Below are positions 22,866 through 34,500 of a stretch of DNA of 64,000 nt, in pieces. This DNA is from Blastocystis hominis (taxonomy: Eukaryota; Sar; Bigyra; Opalinata; Blastocystidae). Position 1 is the first letter of the stretch. Each line of letters begins with the position of its first letter. The notes under the pieces are model-generated. The model saw only the letters and a list, made by a program, of their open reading frames with translations. It ran no database searches and had not been told where the DNA came from. A program made the position numbers and the translations under genes. The stretch spans positions 358,510 to 422,509 of the forward strand of contig NW_013171822.1 in the NCBI RefSeq assembly GCF_000151665.1, written 5' to 3'.

Positions 22866-23273
22866 TTAGTTAACGGTGACTTCGACCTGGACAGAAGCAT
22901 CGATCTGGATGGTGGTGATGCTCTTGACGACCTCAACGGAGCTACACAATAATCGACTTGCAACGCAACGTACGCAATCAGATCAATCACACGCTTGTGG
23001 ATTCTCATCTCGAGGTGCTCCCAGGTGTTGGTACCCTCTCCGCAAGGGGACTTACGAGTGGTAACGCGCAAGAACTTGGTGGGCAGACGAATAGGTCCAG
23101 CAACCTTCACTTGCTTCTCGGTGGCAATGCGCTTGATATCAGCGCACACTACAGCATTAGCACACAACCACAGAGTCCTTACCTCTCTCGACGGCCTTCA
23201 CATTGGTGGAGGTGAGAGTAATACGAATGCGGTGAACATCCTCGTTAACAATTTTTTCCTTTTCCATGGACAT
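22866..23273 (-). CDS. RPS20: ribosomal protein uS10 (RPS20)
   Basis: Three exons with introns of 34 and 32 bp (the first contains TGCTAAT, a plausible branch point) give 113 residues. The order [74 protein letters not shown] is that of eukaryotic RPS20. Part of the small-subunit head near the decoding region. A variant 3' element, TGTTTGAT, lies downstream (22837-22844, minus strand). Confidence 0.95.
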
Positions 23274-23605
23274 AGTAGAGGGCTGTAAAACAGACGATAA
23301 CCTGAACTATTTATGAGAGTGGTGGTGATCGAAATGTGCAGTGATTTATGATAACTAAAAAGCGCGGTTTCAGATCCATTGAATTGAAAAATACCAATTA
23401 ATCTCCCTATCGTAACCGGTACTTTTCGTTGCTTTTTATTGATCATAAGAAATACTGCACTCTGCTACGAATTTTCGATTGTCAAGTATGTAATGGTGAA
23501 TGATGCGAAAACAGTGGGACACGATAGCCGTCCGACCTTGAGTTGCCGATAAGCCCTGTGTGGTGTTTTGAGGCCTTTATGAATGGTTTTTCTAACTAGC
23601 TGTAG
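23274..23605. promoter_or_regulatory. divergent intergenic region of two ribosomal protein genes
   Basis: 332 bp between the start codons of uS10 and eS19. A non-coding 5' exon of eS19 is possible because the ATG at 23606 directly follows an AG acceptor-like TGTAG. Otherwise nothing is recognised. Confidence 0.45.
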
Positions 23606-24108
23606 ATGGAAAGAATTGATAAGAGTAAGGGAACTACTGCTAGAGATGTCGAGGCCATGAAGCTGATCAAGGCTTACGCCGAGTACCTGAAGAAGAAGGG
23701 AACCGTGTCTCTTCCTAAGCTGCACGATATCATGAGAACCAGAGTGTTCAGCGAGTACAGTCCTTATGACCCCGACTGGTACTTCATTCGTTGTGGTATG
23801 GAGTTGTACTTTGCCGTGATCCCTAGCTGCTATTGCTCGTCACCTCTATCTGAGACCTGATGTGGGTGTCAAATCTTTGCGTGATGCTTTCGGTGGTCGT
23901 CATCGCAACGGAGTCCGTCGCCAGTACCACGATCATGTATGTTCGCGCGTGAGAAGGGAGTGCTTATGCGTAGGCTAACGGAAACATCATCCGTCACTGC
24001 CTTCACAACCTGGAGGCTCTGGGACTCGTGGAGGTCGGCAAGCACGGTGGTCGCAGACTCACCAACGCCGGATACAAGGATCTGGACCTCGTTGCTAGAC
24101 AGATCTAA
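23606..24108 (+). CDS. RPS19: ribosomal protein eS19 (RPS19)
   Basis: Three exons with introns of 31 and 37 bp give 144 residues, the usual size. Typical order: VEAMKLIKAYAEYLKKKG, YDPDWYFIRCAAIARHLYLR, GVKSLRDAFGGRHRNGVR, IIRHCLHNLEALGLVEVGKH and GGRRLTNAGYKDLDLVARQI. It sits in the small-subunit head and is needed for pre-rRNA maturation. TGTTTGTT at 24144-24151 faces the element of the convergent eL40 gene. Confidence 0.95.
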
Positions 24109-24143
24109 GTGAAAAAACGAGCAGGTGCAAGGAGCTTCAGAGA

Positions 24144-24165
24144 TGTTTGTTGTATCAAACAAACA
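24144..24165. terminator. back-to-back TGTTTGTT elements of convergent genes
   Basis: Plus-strand TGTTTGTT at 24144-24151 and minus-strand TGTTTGTT at 24158-24165, separated by 6 bp, form an inverted arrangement serving eS19 and the ubiquitin-like/eL40 gene, whose stops are at 24108 and 24204. Confidence 0.8.
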
Positions 24166-24203
24166 AGAAAACGTTCCAGCTCGAGACAGGCAAACATTCA
24201 CAA

Positions 24204-24638
24204 TTACTTCAGCTTCTTCTTGGGGCGGAGGTGGTTGCTGTGTCCGCACTTCTTCTTACGGCAGTTGTGCGCACGAAGAGGAAGACGAGCGTAGCACTTA
24301 CGGCACACCATCTTCTCGCAGTTGTACTTCTTGGCCAGAGCAGCCAAGGTGGGCTCGATCACTCCTCCAGCCATCTTGAACAGCACTTCAATGGTGGCAG
24401 CCTCGCTGACTCCGCAGGCGCTGATCGCCTCCGAATCGTCCAGCTCCTTGCCAGCGAACACAAAACGCTGGTTGTAGTAGTCGATGTTCTCCTTCTCCTG
24501 AATCATCTTCTTGACGTTCTCCACGGACTCCGTGGGCTGAACCTCAAGAGAGACGGTGTTTCCCTACAAGGCGATTAGCATCACTCTCAGAGCAGCAATT
24601 CAACAACCTACAGTAACAGTCTTAAAAAAGAGTTGCAT
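24204..24638 (-). CDS. ubiquitin-like/ribosomal eL40 fusion, divergent ubiquitin moiety
   Basis: Two exons with a 48-bp intron (contains TGCTAAT) give 128 residues: 76 ubiquitin-like plus 52 eL40, exactly the canonical architecture. The eL40 part is well conserved ([38 protein letters not shown], the zinc finger cysteines present). The ubiquitin part is not canonical: it starts [17 protein letters not shown], keeps Lys6, Lys27, Lys33 and Lys48, loses Lys11, Lys29 and Lys63, and ends VLFKMAGG instead of the invariant LRLRGG. The diglycine for cleavage is kept, but the hydrophobic patch and C-terminal arginines needed by E1 are altered. It therefore looks like a ribosome-assembly chaperone tag rather than a source of free ubiquitin. 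Genome assembly error is unlikely, as the whole frame is intact. Confidence 0.9.
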
Positions 24639-24745
24639 CCTGGTAATAAAGGCTCTCGAGTGTCACTTTATGAAATAAACCAAAAGGGACAAAATGGCAC
24701 CTATCGCGATCTCCCGCGAATCTCGCTCCTTATCGACCGATTCAC

Positions 24746-24753
24746 AACAAACA
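24746..24753 (-). terminator. TGTTTGTT 3'-end element
   Basis: Exact motif 9 nt beyond the glycerol kinase stop. Confidence 0.75.
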
Positions 24754-24762
24754 CGCAAAATC

Positions 24763-26488
24763 TTATTCCTCTTCCACCCAATTCAAACTCTTCTCAATCG
24801 CCTTTCGCCATCCAGTGATTCGACGCTCGATTCCCTCCTGATCCATCACACCATGGAACCTACAATGGATCCCTCCACGCTTCCTTACGTTTTGTCCACC
24901 ACCCACTTCTCTCGAATATCGTCCATCGATGTCCAATACCCCACCGCGAGTCCCGCCGCGAAGCACGCCCCCAAAGCAGTGGTTTCGGTGACTTTTGGAA
25001 TGACAATGTCCGTATTCAGAATATTGGCCTGGAACTGCATCAAGAACTACAGTCCACAGCGATCCGCGTGCCTACATTGTTCGCGGTCATTCCTCCGTCG
25101 ACCTTCATGGAGGTGATTTTGATTCCGCTGTCCCTCTCCATCGCGTTGAACACATCATACGTTTGATACGCCGTGGCCTCCAGCACGGCTCGGCAGATGT
25201 GGTTTTTGTTGATCATTCGGGTCAATCCCACGAAGACGCCGCGCGCGTCCGATCGCCAGTGCGGCGCATACAGCCCCGAGAACGCAGGGACGACATACAT
25301 GCCCTCGCTGCTGTCCACGCTGGTCGCCATGGCTTCGATCTACGTCAATCGTGGAAACGTGGAAGGAACCCACCTCGGAGCTGGATCGGATCATGCCGAG
25401 ATTGTCGCGCAGCCACTGCACCAGAGCTCCCGCGATGGTGATGGATCCCTCCAGCGCGTAGCAGGTGTGCCCCGTCGCGCCGATCTTGTACGCCACCGTG
25501 GTGACCAGGCCGTTCTGGCTGTCCACGATGGTATCGCCCGTGTTCATCAGAATGAAGCACCCCGTGCCGTACGTGTTCTTCATTTCACCCGCTTCGAAAC
25601 ACGTCTGGCCGAAGAGAGCCGCTTGCTGGTCGCCCAACGATCCTAGGTCCCAAGACTGCTCCGGAAATACCCGCGATTTTCACGCCGTCCAAACAGCCGA
25701 CGCCCGTGCCGTAGACTTCGCTGCAGGACACGATTCGCGGAAGGACGGAGCGATCCACGCCGACGATGGCGAGCAAATCATCATCCCAGTCGTGCGTTCG
25801 GATGTTCATCATCATCGTTCGACTCGCGTTGGTGATGTCGGTGATGTGCAGTCCGCCCTAAAAGACATCACGAGAGAGAATGTTGAAGTACGTGGACCCC
25901 GCCAGTGAGATTCCAAATCAGCCAGCAATCGATCGTGCCTACCAAGATTCGATGCTCTTCAAATCCCTTTTTCACCTCCGGAACGTGGGTCAGAGCCCAG
26001 TTCAGCTTCGGGCCTGTGAAATAGGAAGACAGAGGAAGGCCTGTCTTCTGACGATACCACTCCTTGTCGTGGGCGTTTGTGAAATTGTGGATAACTTCAT
26101 CCCCTCGGCAATCCATCCAAACAATCGCATTATACACTGGCAGACCTGTGAATTTATCCCAAATCACCAGTGTTTCGCGTTGGTTGGTGATTCCAATTGC
26201 AGCCAAATCAGATAGTGCAAGGTTTCCTTGCTTCAGACAGTCAGATACACAAAACTAGAGTCTATCCTAATCGAAATGCTCTACTTCAACGTTTTTCAGA
26301 ATTGTCATAGGATCATGCTCTACCCATCCAGGATGTGGCATAATCTGCTCATGCTCTTTCTGTGACACACTAATTATAGATCCATTTTTATCAAAAACAA
26401 TAAAGCGCGAACTATACAGTAAGAGAGAACAGAATCTGGGAATTGTATCCTACCTTGTTGTTCCCTGATCGATTGCAGCACAATACAT
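24763..26488 (-). CDS. glycerol kinase
   Basis: Multi-exon FGGY-family kinase. Start [19 protein letters not shown] has the phosphate-1 loop (DQGTTSSR), joined over a 42-bp intron. Further blocks: [100 protein letters not shown] and [10 protein letters not shown] 29-bp intron leads to the C-terminal [14 protein letters not shown]. It phosphorylates glycerol to glycerol-3-phosphate for lipid synthesis or glycolysis. No targeting presequence is seen, so it is probably cytosolic. Some middle intron boundaries were not traced base by base. Confidence 0.93.
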
Positions 26489-26743
26489 TTCAAAATAGAA
26501 ATGAGTAAAAGAATGCCCGATTTTTGGATCCCTTCTCTCATAGCTTAATTTCCTTCAAAATCCACGTTTTCAGATAGTTTGCATGAGATGATGAAATCGG
26601 AGCAGGAGAAAAGTTCCAAATTATGTGAGGTACTTTTCTTGAGTTTACCCTTCTTGCATGTATGCTGTTTTTTATAATGTATGAACGTGTAGCATTCTGA
26701 TATTGCAAAATTGCGCTGTGTGAATAAGGAATTATATGATTGT

Positions 26744-28545
26744 ATGGTAGAAGGAATCTTTGAGTGTAGGGTCCTATCAAAAGGATGTATTTCTTCAAAT
26801 CATATCAAGCAACGCGTTTACCGGTTACTCTGTCATAGAGTATGCGTTTGGCTGTGTTTTTAGTTGTAGATATTGGGAAAATTGCTTGCTACCCCAAAAA
26901 TTGTCTTTAGATTATGAATCGGTGTATGATCATTTGCGTGGGTATGGGTTTGGCAGACAATTTGTGGAGGATGAAGGTATTTATGGTAGGTAGATGATTT
27001 GGTAGTTGAAGTACAGGAGATATCAGTCGTGATGTCAATCGCACTTTTCCCACCCATATCTTATTCAAAACTGCCGGTGGTCTAGGCCAAATGATGCTGG
27101 AGAACATTCTTCGTAGTCTGAGCGAGTACTTCTCCAACATTGGATACTGCCAAGTACTCTCGTGTCTTGTTGCCTGCTTAATTCAGGGAATGAATTTTGT
27201 GGTCGGTGTGATTATAATCGCGATCGTCGACCCCAGCGGGATTGGCTTTGAAGGGAACGAGGCGAGTGACGAGCAAGTGCTGCGAAATACGGTGCTGTGA
27301 GCTGAAACCTTTGCTGAAATGAATGACAGAGAGTCCCAAATCACCATCGAAAAGCGAGCGTTTGCGATCGTTGTGAACCTGATTCGCCTGCTGCACATGG
27401 AGGAATTGTGGAGTCGCGGGATTCCTGGACTCAAACGTTTCGTGTTCATCCTCCAGAAATACATGAAGTACTTTTTGCTCCTCTTCGCCTTGCGTGACGC
27501 ACAGACTTTACTGTCCGCAGCTGCTCTCCTATTTCGAAGAGATCGGATATGACGTCAGCATCATCGTCTCCAAATGGTTCATCACTCTCTTCGCCTACGT
27601 ACCCTGCTCCCCTCTCTCTTCCCGCTAGACGCTTCCTTTCCCCCTGCTCTACCGCTTGTGGGGTTTTATTCTGCTGCAGGTAGGCGCTGGCGTTCGGTTC
27701 CATGCAGCATTGGCCGGGGATGATGGTCGTTTCGATCGGTCTGCTTCGCTATTTCGAGGCGTCCATCCTCTCCAAGGACATCGTGCAGTTCTCCATCATG
27801 ATGAAGGACGTGCGCACGCGCTGGCTCCAAACCGCAGAGGACCAATCGCGGTTATTTGCGATTATGAAGGAGCTGGGCGACATCAACAAGCGAACCTTCC
27901 AGGCGTTCGAGGATGAGTACCAGCGCGAGGTGGCGAACCGCGGGGATCTGGACATGAATTACGTGCCGGTTCTGTAGGGGCGACGGAATTCGATCGAAGG
28001 TAGGGACAAGCAGGAAATCATGCGGCGACGGCAGCAAATAACGCGCGGAATCGACGTGATTCGAGCCAAACTGGAGGAGCTCAGCGAGCAGGAATACTCC
28101 ATAAAAATGGAATTCCAGAAATACCGGGATCTCGTTGCGCTGTACAGTGAAGAGGAGCAGGAACTGCGCGAGTTTAAGCAGGTGCCGCTTAGGAAAAAGA
28201 AATCGATGGGTTGTAGTCGCTGCTCAATCAAGTCGAGTCGTTGTTGTATCTGGACCAGCATTCGCTATTCGATACGGAGGTGTCGGAGGAGCAGATGGCG
28301 CGGATTTCCTTCCAGAGACAGCAAGACGTGAACGTGCTGTGTGGGAAGATTAAGCAGGTCACGAAGCAGGAGAAGGAGAAGACAAGGGTGAAGGAGGAAG
28401 CGCGTGCTGAGTGGGAAAATGTGAAGAAGAGTACGGAGAAGGGGGGGAATAAGAGATAGAATGGGAGATGATTTTGTCGGAGAAGAATGTGTTGAAGGAA
28501 GAGTTGATGGATGCTGTGAAGGAGCAAGCGAGTCTTACGAAGTGA
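26744..28545 (+). CDS. TBC-domain RabGAP with C-terminal coiled coil
   Basis: The TBC core is clear: after a 31-bp intron the frame reads GDISRDVNRTFPTHILFKTA with the arginine finger in IxxDxxRTFP. A 33-bp intron then interrupts IGYCQGMNFVV, which has the glutamine finger YxQ. Helical blocks AFAIVVNLIRLLHMEELWS, GLKRFVFILQKYM and SMQHWPGMMVVSIGLLRYFE follow. The protein continues into a long charged coiled coil (RRRQQITRGIDVIRAKLEEL) with a final 29-bp intron before WEMILSEKNVLKEELM. The joint near 27965-27990, over an apparent TAG, needs an in-frame intron I could not fix (48 or 15 bp). The start at 26744 is tentative. TBC proteins switch off Rab GTPases in vesicle traffic. Confidence 0.72.
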
Positions 28546-28710
28546 TCGAGGGGTGATGTAAATGTGTGATTCCATTGTTTTTTTGTTTTTTTTAGAATTA
28601 TGCAATCTTCAGAGCAGCACGTTTTAGAATACTTTTTTGGAAGGACCGTAGGGTGACAAAGAGAGAGTACTAGGTAGGTGAAACCAGGAGAGACATCAAC
28701 AGTTGGTTTG

Positions 28711-29622
28711 ATGTTTCGCGAACTTGCTCTAACCAATGTACTCAACACTCGGAGTTGTAAATAATAGGTTGCGATTCGAGGTAATCCAAAGAGCACCGTT
28801 CGAGTAAAGGGAATTCTGGATGGCCAGGAGTTTTTAATCGCGAATTTGTCTCCCAGTAGCATATAGCATGAGTTGGTTATATAGAATATCCACAATGCCG
28901 CTTGGACATGAAGTTTACAAAAGACTGCGCCTTTGTGAGTTTTGAGGTGGAGGGGGATGCAGAAGTCGATTTGATTGGATATGTGACGGGTTTGGATACT
29001 CAGAAAATGATGTCTCTGAAAGAAGCGATGGAATTAAGTGATGCGAGTGACGATGAAGATTACGTGGAGGAAGAGGAAGAAGAGAAAGAGGAGGAGGAGG
29101 AAGAAAAGGAAGAAGAGAAAGAGGAGGAGGAGGAAGAAAAGATCAGCGAACCAACTGAAGAGAAGCCAAAGGAGCCTGTGAAATATGAGCGTTTGGAAGA
29201 GCTTCCTCGCGACAAGGTGGATTTCAATGTCGAAGGCTACAAACACATGGGGAAGTACATCAAGTACAAAGATGTAGTGAAGGGCACAGGGAAGCTGCCG
29301 ATTAGCGGTCATCGCGTGGATATCAGCTACAAGCTCACTCTTCCTACCGGCGAAGTGCTGGATAGTGACAACGTCGAGCATAGTACGCGCATACCGTTTC
29401 CCACACAGTTCCGCGTCGGTCTGGGACATGTGGTGAAAGGATTGGATCGAGCGATTTTGAGTAGGCAAGAGGACAGAGTGAGACATAGACATGCACATTG
29501 GAGGAGTGAGAGAGATTCTGTTGGCGCCACCAATGGGATTCGGTGAGAAGGGAAACATTATGAGCGATATTCGTCCAGGCGAATGCATTAAGATGGAGGT
29601 GAACTTGCTGGGATCAAGTTAA
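28711..29622 (+). CDS. nucleoplasmin-like FKBP prolyl isomerase
   Basis: Four exons (28711-28737, 28768-28855, 28885-29460, 29489-29622; introns 30, 29 and 28 bp) give 274 residues. Residues 1-75 form a nucleoplasmin-like beta sandwich (MFRELALTNVAIRGNPKSTV, DGQEFLIANLSPKYPQC). An acidic stretch of Glu/Lys follows (residues about 95-135), then an FKBP domain (YKDVVKGTGKLPISGHRVDI, FPTQFRVGLGHVVKGLDRAI, HIGGVREILLAPPMGFGEKG). This is the layout of Fpr3/Fpr4 and FKBP39, nucleolar histone chaperones with peptidyl-prolyl isomerase activity. Its 3' element (29648-29655) lies inside the duplicated arm that begins at 29640. Confidence 0.9.
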
Positions 29623-29647
29623 GGGAATGGTTAGAGTGGAAGTGAGA

Positions 29648-29655
29648 TGTTTGTT
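29648..29655 (+). terminator. TGTTTGTT used by FKBP gene, inside repeat arm
   Basis: Exact motif 26 nt after the FKBP stop, 8 bp inside the left arm. Confidence 0.75.
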
Positions 29656-29769
29656 AGAGAATGGTTGTGAACAGCTTTCAATTGCTGGGTTTGGGACTGC
29701 AATTCATTCTTTGATTGATTGATCGATTTGTGTTTGTTTATTATATTACAAATGTGCTTATTTGATTCA

Positions 29770-29820
29770 ATGAATGAATGAATGAATGAATGAATGAATG
29801 AATGAATGAATGAATGAATG
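29770..29820. repeat. (GAAT)n microsatellite, left arm
   Basis: About 12 perfect GAAT units. The matching tract in the right arm (42067-42106) is shorter, so the arms have drifted in copy number. Confidence 0.95.
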
Positions 29821-30391
29821 ATTGTTGGATGGTTCAAAGACTTGTTGATATAATGACTCATTCTCTTCATTCTATCCATCAATCCATTTCACGATTCGAT
29901 TTCAATTCTTCAATTCTTCAATTCTCATTTCATTTCAAAAGTGTTACAATGCAGTTCTCTTCGTCTTTGTCTCAGTCTCAGTTTCAGTCTCGTTCTCGTT
30001 CTCTCATTCTGTTTTCAATATTCATTTTCATATTATCAATTACACTATTTCCATACCATCATTAATAATATCAATTTACTATTGAATCAAATCATATCAA
30101 ATAATCCAATAATACCAACAATTTCTATTATCAATATCATCACCATTATTATTACGACTATTATTACGATTCTAATCAATACCAAACAGCTATTTAAACA
30201 ACCTGGAACCAATTGAAAGAATGAATGAAAGAAAAGAAGAAGAAACAAGTGTGAAGTATCTAAGTATGCATAAACAAGAAATATTGTATTAAAATTGTGT
30301 AAATGATTAATAATGTAGCGAAGACAAAGTAATTTGGATGTTCATTCTAGTTTGTCTAGTAACGAGTATATTTCAAGGGATTTTGGGTGTA

Positions 30392-31323
30392 ATGACGGAA
30401 TCTCTAAGTAGAATATAATAGGAATATGATATAATGTACAGGTTTCTATACAGAGTGTGTTCACCGAATTGAACATATAAGTAACTACATAATCGTAATA
30501 ATCGGGAGTGTATTATCCAAACGAAAACGAGAAGGTCGTGTGGAATACTTGTGTGTATTTATAGTTTCTCTCTCAGTTCTAATAGTATGAAAATGATGGT
30601 AAATTTAATATGATAGTGCTGTTGTTTCTTATTAGGAGAGCTAGTCCATGGTTTGAGTGATGGTCACCACATAAAAGAGATGGAAGTATCCGATGATATT
30701 CTGCAATATTGCGACTATATAAGTTATGTATCATTTGTGGAATCACTGATTTGCATTTTCTGTTTCCGATGGTACAAGAGACAATACAAACTTCGTTATT
30801 CTCGCGATGTTTATGAAGCAAGTAATAAAATGGTGAATGAAATGTTTAATACTCAGAGGTTTCATCAGTGGGTAGTATTTCGTTTGGCGACGGAATGCAT
30901 TTATGTTTGGACGTATTGAGTGTGAGTATGACGGTGGTGTCTCGTTCCATGGGTTTATCTCGGAGATGGATGTACAGTGATGCAGTGGAGTGTTGTCTGA
31001 TGTGTTTGCTGCTAATATGGAGTTCGTGGCCTTCGATGATGACTTGTGGCGAGATCTTGGTTCTGGATATTTCGAGCGAAATCGGTGAAGAATTGCGTAC
31101 AATAAACCGTCGTATCTCGATGATCGAAGGTGTTGTTGAAGTGAAACGATTCCAATACTGGATAAATCGTCCTGGATGTTTGTCTGGACTGATTGTTGTT
31201 GAAGCACATCGTACAGCGAACCAAAAGCAACTGGTTTCTACAATCGAGTCGATGTGTAGTAATAGTTTCGAAGAGTTGTGTGTTGAAGTGGAACAAGATC
31301 CTTCTTTGGAATGGTTGGATTGA
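30392..31323 (+). CDS. CDF-type metal (zinc) transporter, copy A
   Basis: Four exons with introns of 34, 32 and 35 bp give 276 residues. Transmembrane segments include EYLCVFIVSLSVLICCCFLL, then the first HxxxD metal site in LVHGLSDGH, ISYVSFVESLICIFCF, the second HxxxD site in GDGMHLCLDVLSVS, and ECCLMCLLLIW. The C-terminal 90 residues fit the cytosolic ferredoxin-like CDF domain (EELRTINRRISMIEGVVEVK). CDF proteins export Zn2+ or Mn2+ from the cytosol by proton exchange. The protein is short (human ZnTs are about 320-500 residues). TGTTTGTT at 31365-31372. Identical in length and intron positions to copy B; this copy has Asp where B has Gly (LVLD/GISSE). Confidence 0.8.
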
Positions 31324-31364
31324 TGATGATAATATAGTGTATTGTGTATTGTAAATAGTCGTAT

Positions 31365-31372
31365 TGTTTGTT
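31365..31372 (+). terminator. TGTTTGTT 3'-end element
   Basis: Exact motif 42 nt after the copy A CDF stop; the mirror copy in the right arm is at 40530-40537 on the minus strand. Confidence 0.75.
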
Positions 31373-31506
31373 GTATAAAGAGTAGTAACTTGTAAGAGTT
31401 CCTTATTAACTTGTATGATGGAATATGAATGAAATATAATAATAATAATAATAATAGAATGGATGGATTGTATATCCGCGAAGTGTGATATGAGTTCGGT
31501 TTATCA

Positions 31507-34500
31507 ATGAATTCGAGCGGTTTAATTAGCTGTTTTGTTCATTGCATAACGAAAACTCCAATTTCCTTACAGGAAGAGGATTTTGGTGAAAGTGATTGTC
31601 GACTTCCTCCAATTACTGATATTCTTGTAATAGCAGAAGAAAATATTTCGATAATACCGAAAGAATATGTCGTAGTATTAAATCAGAGCGAAGATGCTGA
31701 ACCCAGGGGTTCAATTTCGATCGAAGGGGGAAAACGTGGCTATTTGTGTATTAGACGCAGCTTTGGGCACTATGCTATCTGTTCACTTAAGTTATTTCAT
31801 AAGTCTCAAATCAAACATGCTGCTTGTGAAGGATATTTCATCGTAAAGCTATACCCTGAGGGAAGAGTAGTGAATTTTGGAAATGATCTCGTCCTGGGGT
31901 AAGTGTCAATTCTCATAATCATCAAAAGAATGCGAAGTGCCCGTGCTGATTTGTATTTGTCGTCCATCCTTTTGCTTTCTTGGGATACCGATGTTGCTTT
32001 TGAGTCGTTTGCTTTATTCTAGCCCTTTTTGTATCCCGATTACACGCCAGTAGGGAGTGATGTGCATCCTTCCCTTCAATTTCTGATGAAGTTGCAGCCT
32101 CATATTCACCGCTACGAACTTTTCCACCTTGAGCCATCATTGTATTGGGAAATCGGAGACAAAATACCTGCTGGAATTGAAAACATGGTTTTTCAGGAGG
32201 GAATACCCATTCGATTGAGAAGACCAAAGGACTCTCTCCTGAACGATGTGAGCTTCCGCTCCTTCGTGACCTATGAGGTGAACGGCGATATGGTACAGGC
32301 ATGTCAATGCAGGTAACTCGTAGCTCTATGGGTACTCTCTCCATTATTGGCGCAAAGCATCCAAAGAGGAAAAGCAGCAGTGTTTGGAAGGCATGCGTAC
32401 CTTAGTGTCAAACATGGATATCAGTATCGATAAGTGTTATTGTATTAATTTGAGGTGTTCGAGCGAAGAGAGGGTTTTTTGCTTCCATCAAAAGTTATGA
32501 TCACGATGATTGTGTGCTGTGGGTGCAGCAAGCATTTGCTATTGTCTCCATTTTCCCGTATTCGCGATCTTTTCATCGTCTACTCCTGTATGACTTGCTC
32601 ATTCTTCTCACTTTCTTTCAGTCAAATGTATGAATCTTCGTTTATCCAGATTAATGACCTGACTGTTCCAAATCTGCTCAGCTTACATCACCATCATCTC
32701 CGATCCGAGCAACATCTTCGCTGGTTATTGCAGCAGCAAGTGTTGCACGATATCGCGACCGATCTGGTCCGCTGTACTCCTGCTCCCCAACTTGGAGATA
32801 CGATTGTGATTTCTCTGGGGGCAAACGAATCGGTCAAGATCTGCAGGCATTATTCTCGCGGTTTTCCATTGTATGACGATAATATTGCACCGATCTTTTT
32901 ATTGCTACCATCCTCCTCGATCTTGACGATTGTCCAGACCTTGCTTCTGGAAGGAAAGGTTGTTCTGCACTCGATTCATCGCGCAGTGATTTCCAATGTT
33001 GCTCACACATTGCGCCGGTTTCTGTTTCCTTGGAAGTTTGCTGGGTCGTTCATCCCACTGCTTCCTTCTTGCATGTTGCTGGCAGTCCAAGTGCCAGGGT
33101 GTTTCATCATTGGAATCGAAACTGTGAATGCTTGGTGTTATCTTTATTCTAGAAGTTTCTGCGCGAAGCTCCTCTGCCATCGGACGCATTGATCGTGAAT
33201 CTGGACACTGGAGGATTATTGCACAGCCAAGACTTTGATCCCTTGCCTGCTCTTCCTGACTGTTCAACACTAGATTGATCCTCACCACTAGATCTTTTGT
33301 CGCAGGTTCGCTCCACCATTGAGTCTATTCAGTACTCTTTGCAAGAGCATTTTGGCCAGTTTGTTGATTGGTATTGGCATTGGAACAAGCCCGATCCCTC
33401 GCACAAACTACCAAAATTATCTCGCTCCGAGAGTCTCCAGCTCTTTACGAGCATTCTAGACGTGTATGCTGGCATGTTAGAGGGATATGGGAAAACGATG
33501 AAGTATCGGGATTCGGGGGATTACAGTGGCTGTACGTTGGATGATATGTTCGATACGCCTGAGTTTCTTCATCGTATGCCCCGCTCTCTGCGTCCTTTTA
33601 TGTCGCGGTTTGTCCAGACACAGTTATTTTCAAACTTGATTGTTAGCAAGACGCAGTGCAGTGCCACTTCCTCTTCTTCGCTGTTGGCACTTCTTGATTT
33701 TCCTGTTTTGTTCTTTGATAAATATTTGACTTTGATGAACCGTCCTTTTGAAGACAGGTTCAACCATCTTCGAAAAGTTTTGTACAAGCATAGCAACCGG
33801 ATCCTTCTTATTTCGCTCCATTCTGGGCAAGGAAACTCCCCTTCGAAATCGCATAGTTGCGATGTAGATGATTTAACTTTGGATTCGCTATCTATTGGAG
33901 AACTAGCCGAGGTGGATTCCGATCTCGTAATGGCAGCAGACATTTATTGCACCGAGTGCAATCTTCAAATTCCAATGAAGTATTCCATTCACATGGATCG
34001 TTATCAATGTCCCTTTTGTCTATCGACATTAAGTCCTCTTTTGCGCGTGTTTTCTGACGAGGGTGTACAGACATTTTCACTGTTGACTCCCCAAGCAGTC
34101 AAGGAGTCTCCCGATACATTAGAATGTTTGTACTCTCGCTATATTCTCTCATCCTTGCGAACCCACGTACAACCGGTTCTGCCTCTCTCCCTAGCGTCCA
34201 TGCTGTTCTATCTCCGACCCGGGAAAGCGTTCGCTCGGTCCATACTGAACGCATGGTGTGGAATCAACGAGGAGATTCAAGTGGATAATGAGAATCGCTG
34301 GATCGAAGACATGGAATTGGGAATATTTAGTAGTACTCCCATGCTAGCCGAAAACGGAGAACTCATTTTGGAAGGTCTGACTCCCGATATCATTAACATG
34401 GTCAACGAAATCATCAAATATCTGAGTAGTGGAGATGTGGAAACTGCTTGTAAGCTTTTCCTCTATTGTCGTGGTGGAGACGTGCATGAGTGCTTCCATA

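Larger units (their letters stand above)
29640..31517. repeat. left arm of a 1.85-kb inverted repeat
   Basis: Near-identical, in opposite orientation, to 40386-42236. It carries TGTTTGTT at its outer edge, a (GAAT)n microsatellite, about 600 bp of AT-rich non-coding sequence, a complete CDF transporter gene and, at its inner edge, the first codons of the DENND4-like gene. Differences seen: microsatellite length, a 6-bp indel in a CAGTCT-rich stretch near 29980, a few intron and coding substitutions. Confidence 0.95.

Noticed and set aside
26538..26798. 86-codon minus-strand frame upstream of glycerol kinase
   Set aside because: AT-rich, no domain, and it overlaps the proposed start of the TBC gene on the other strand.
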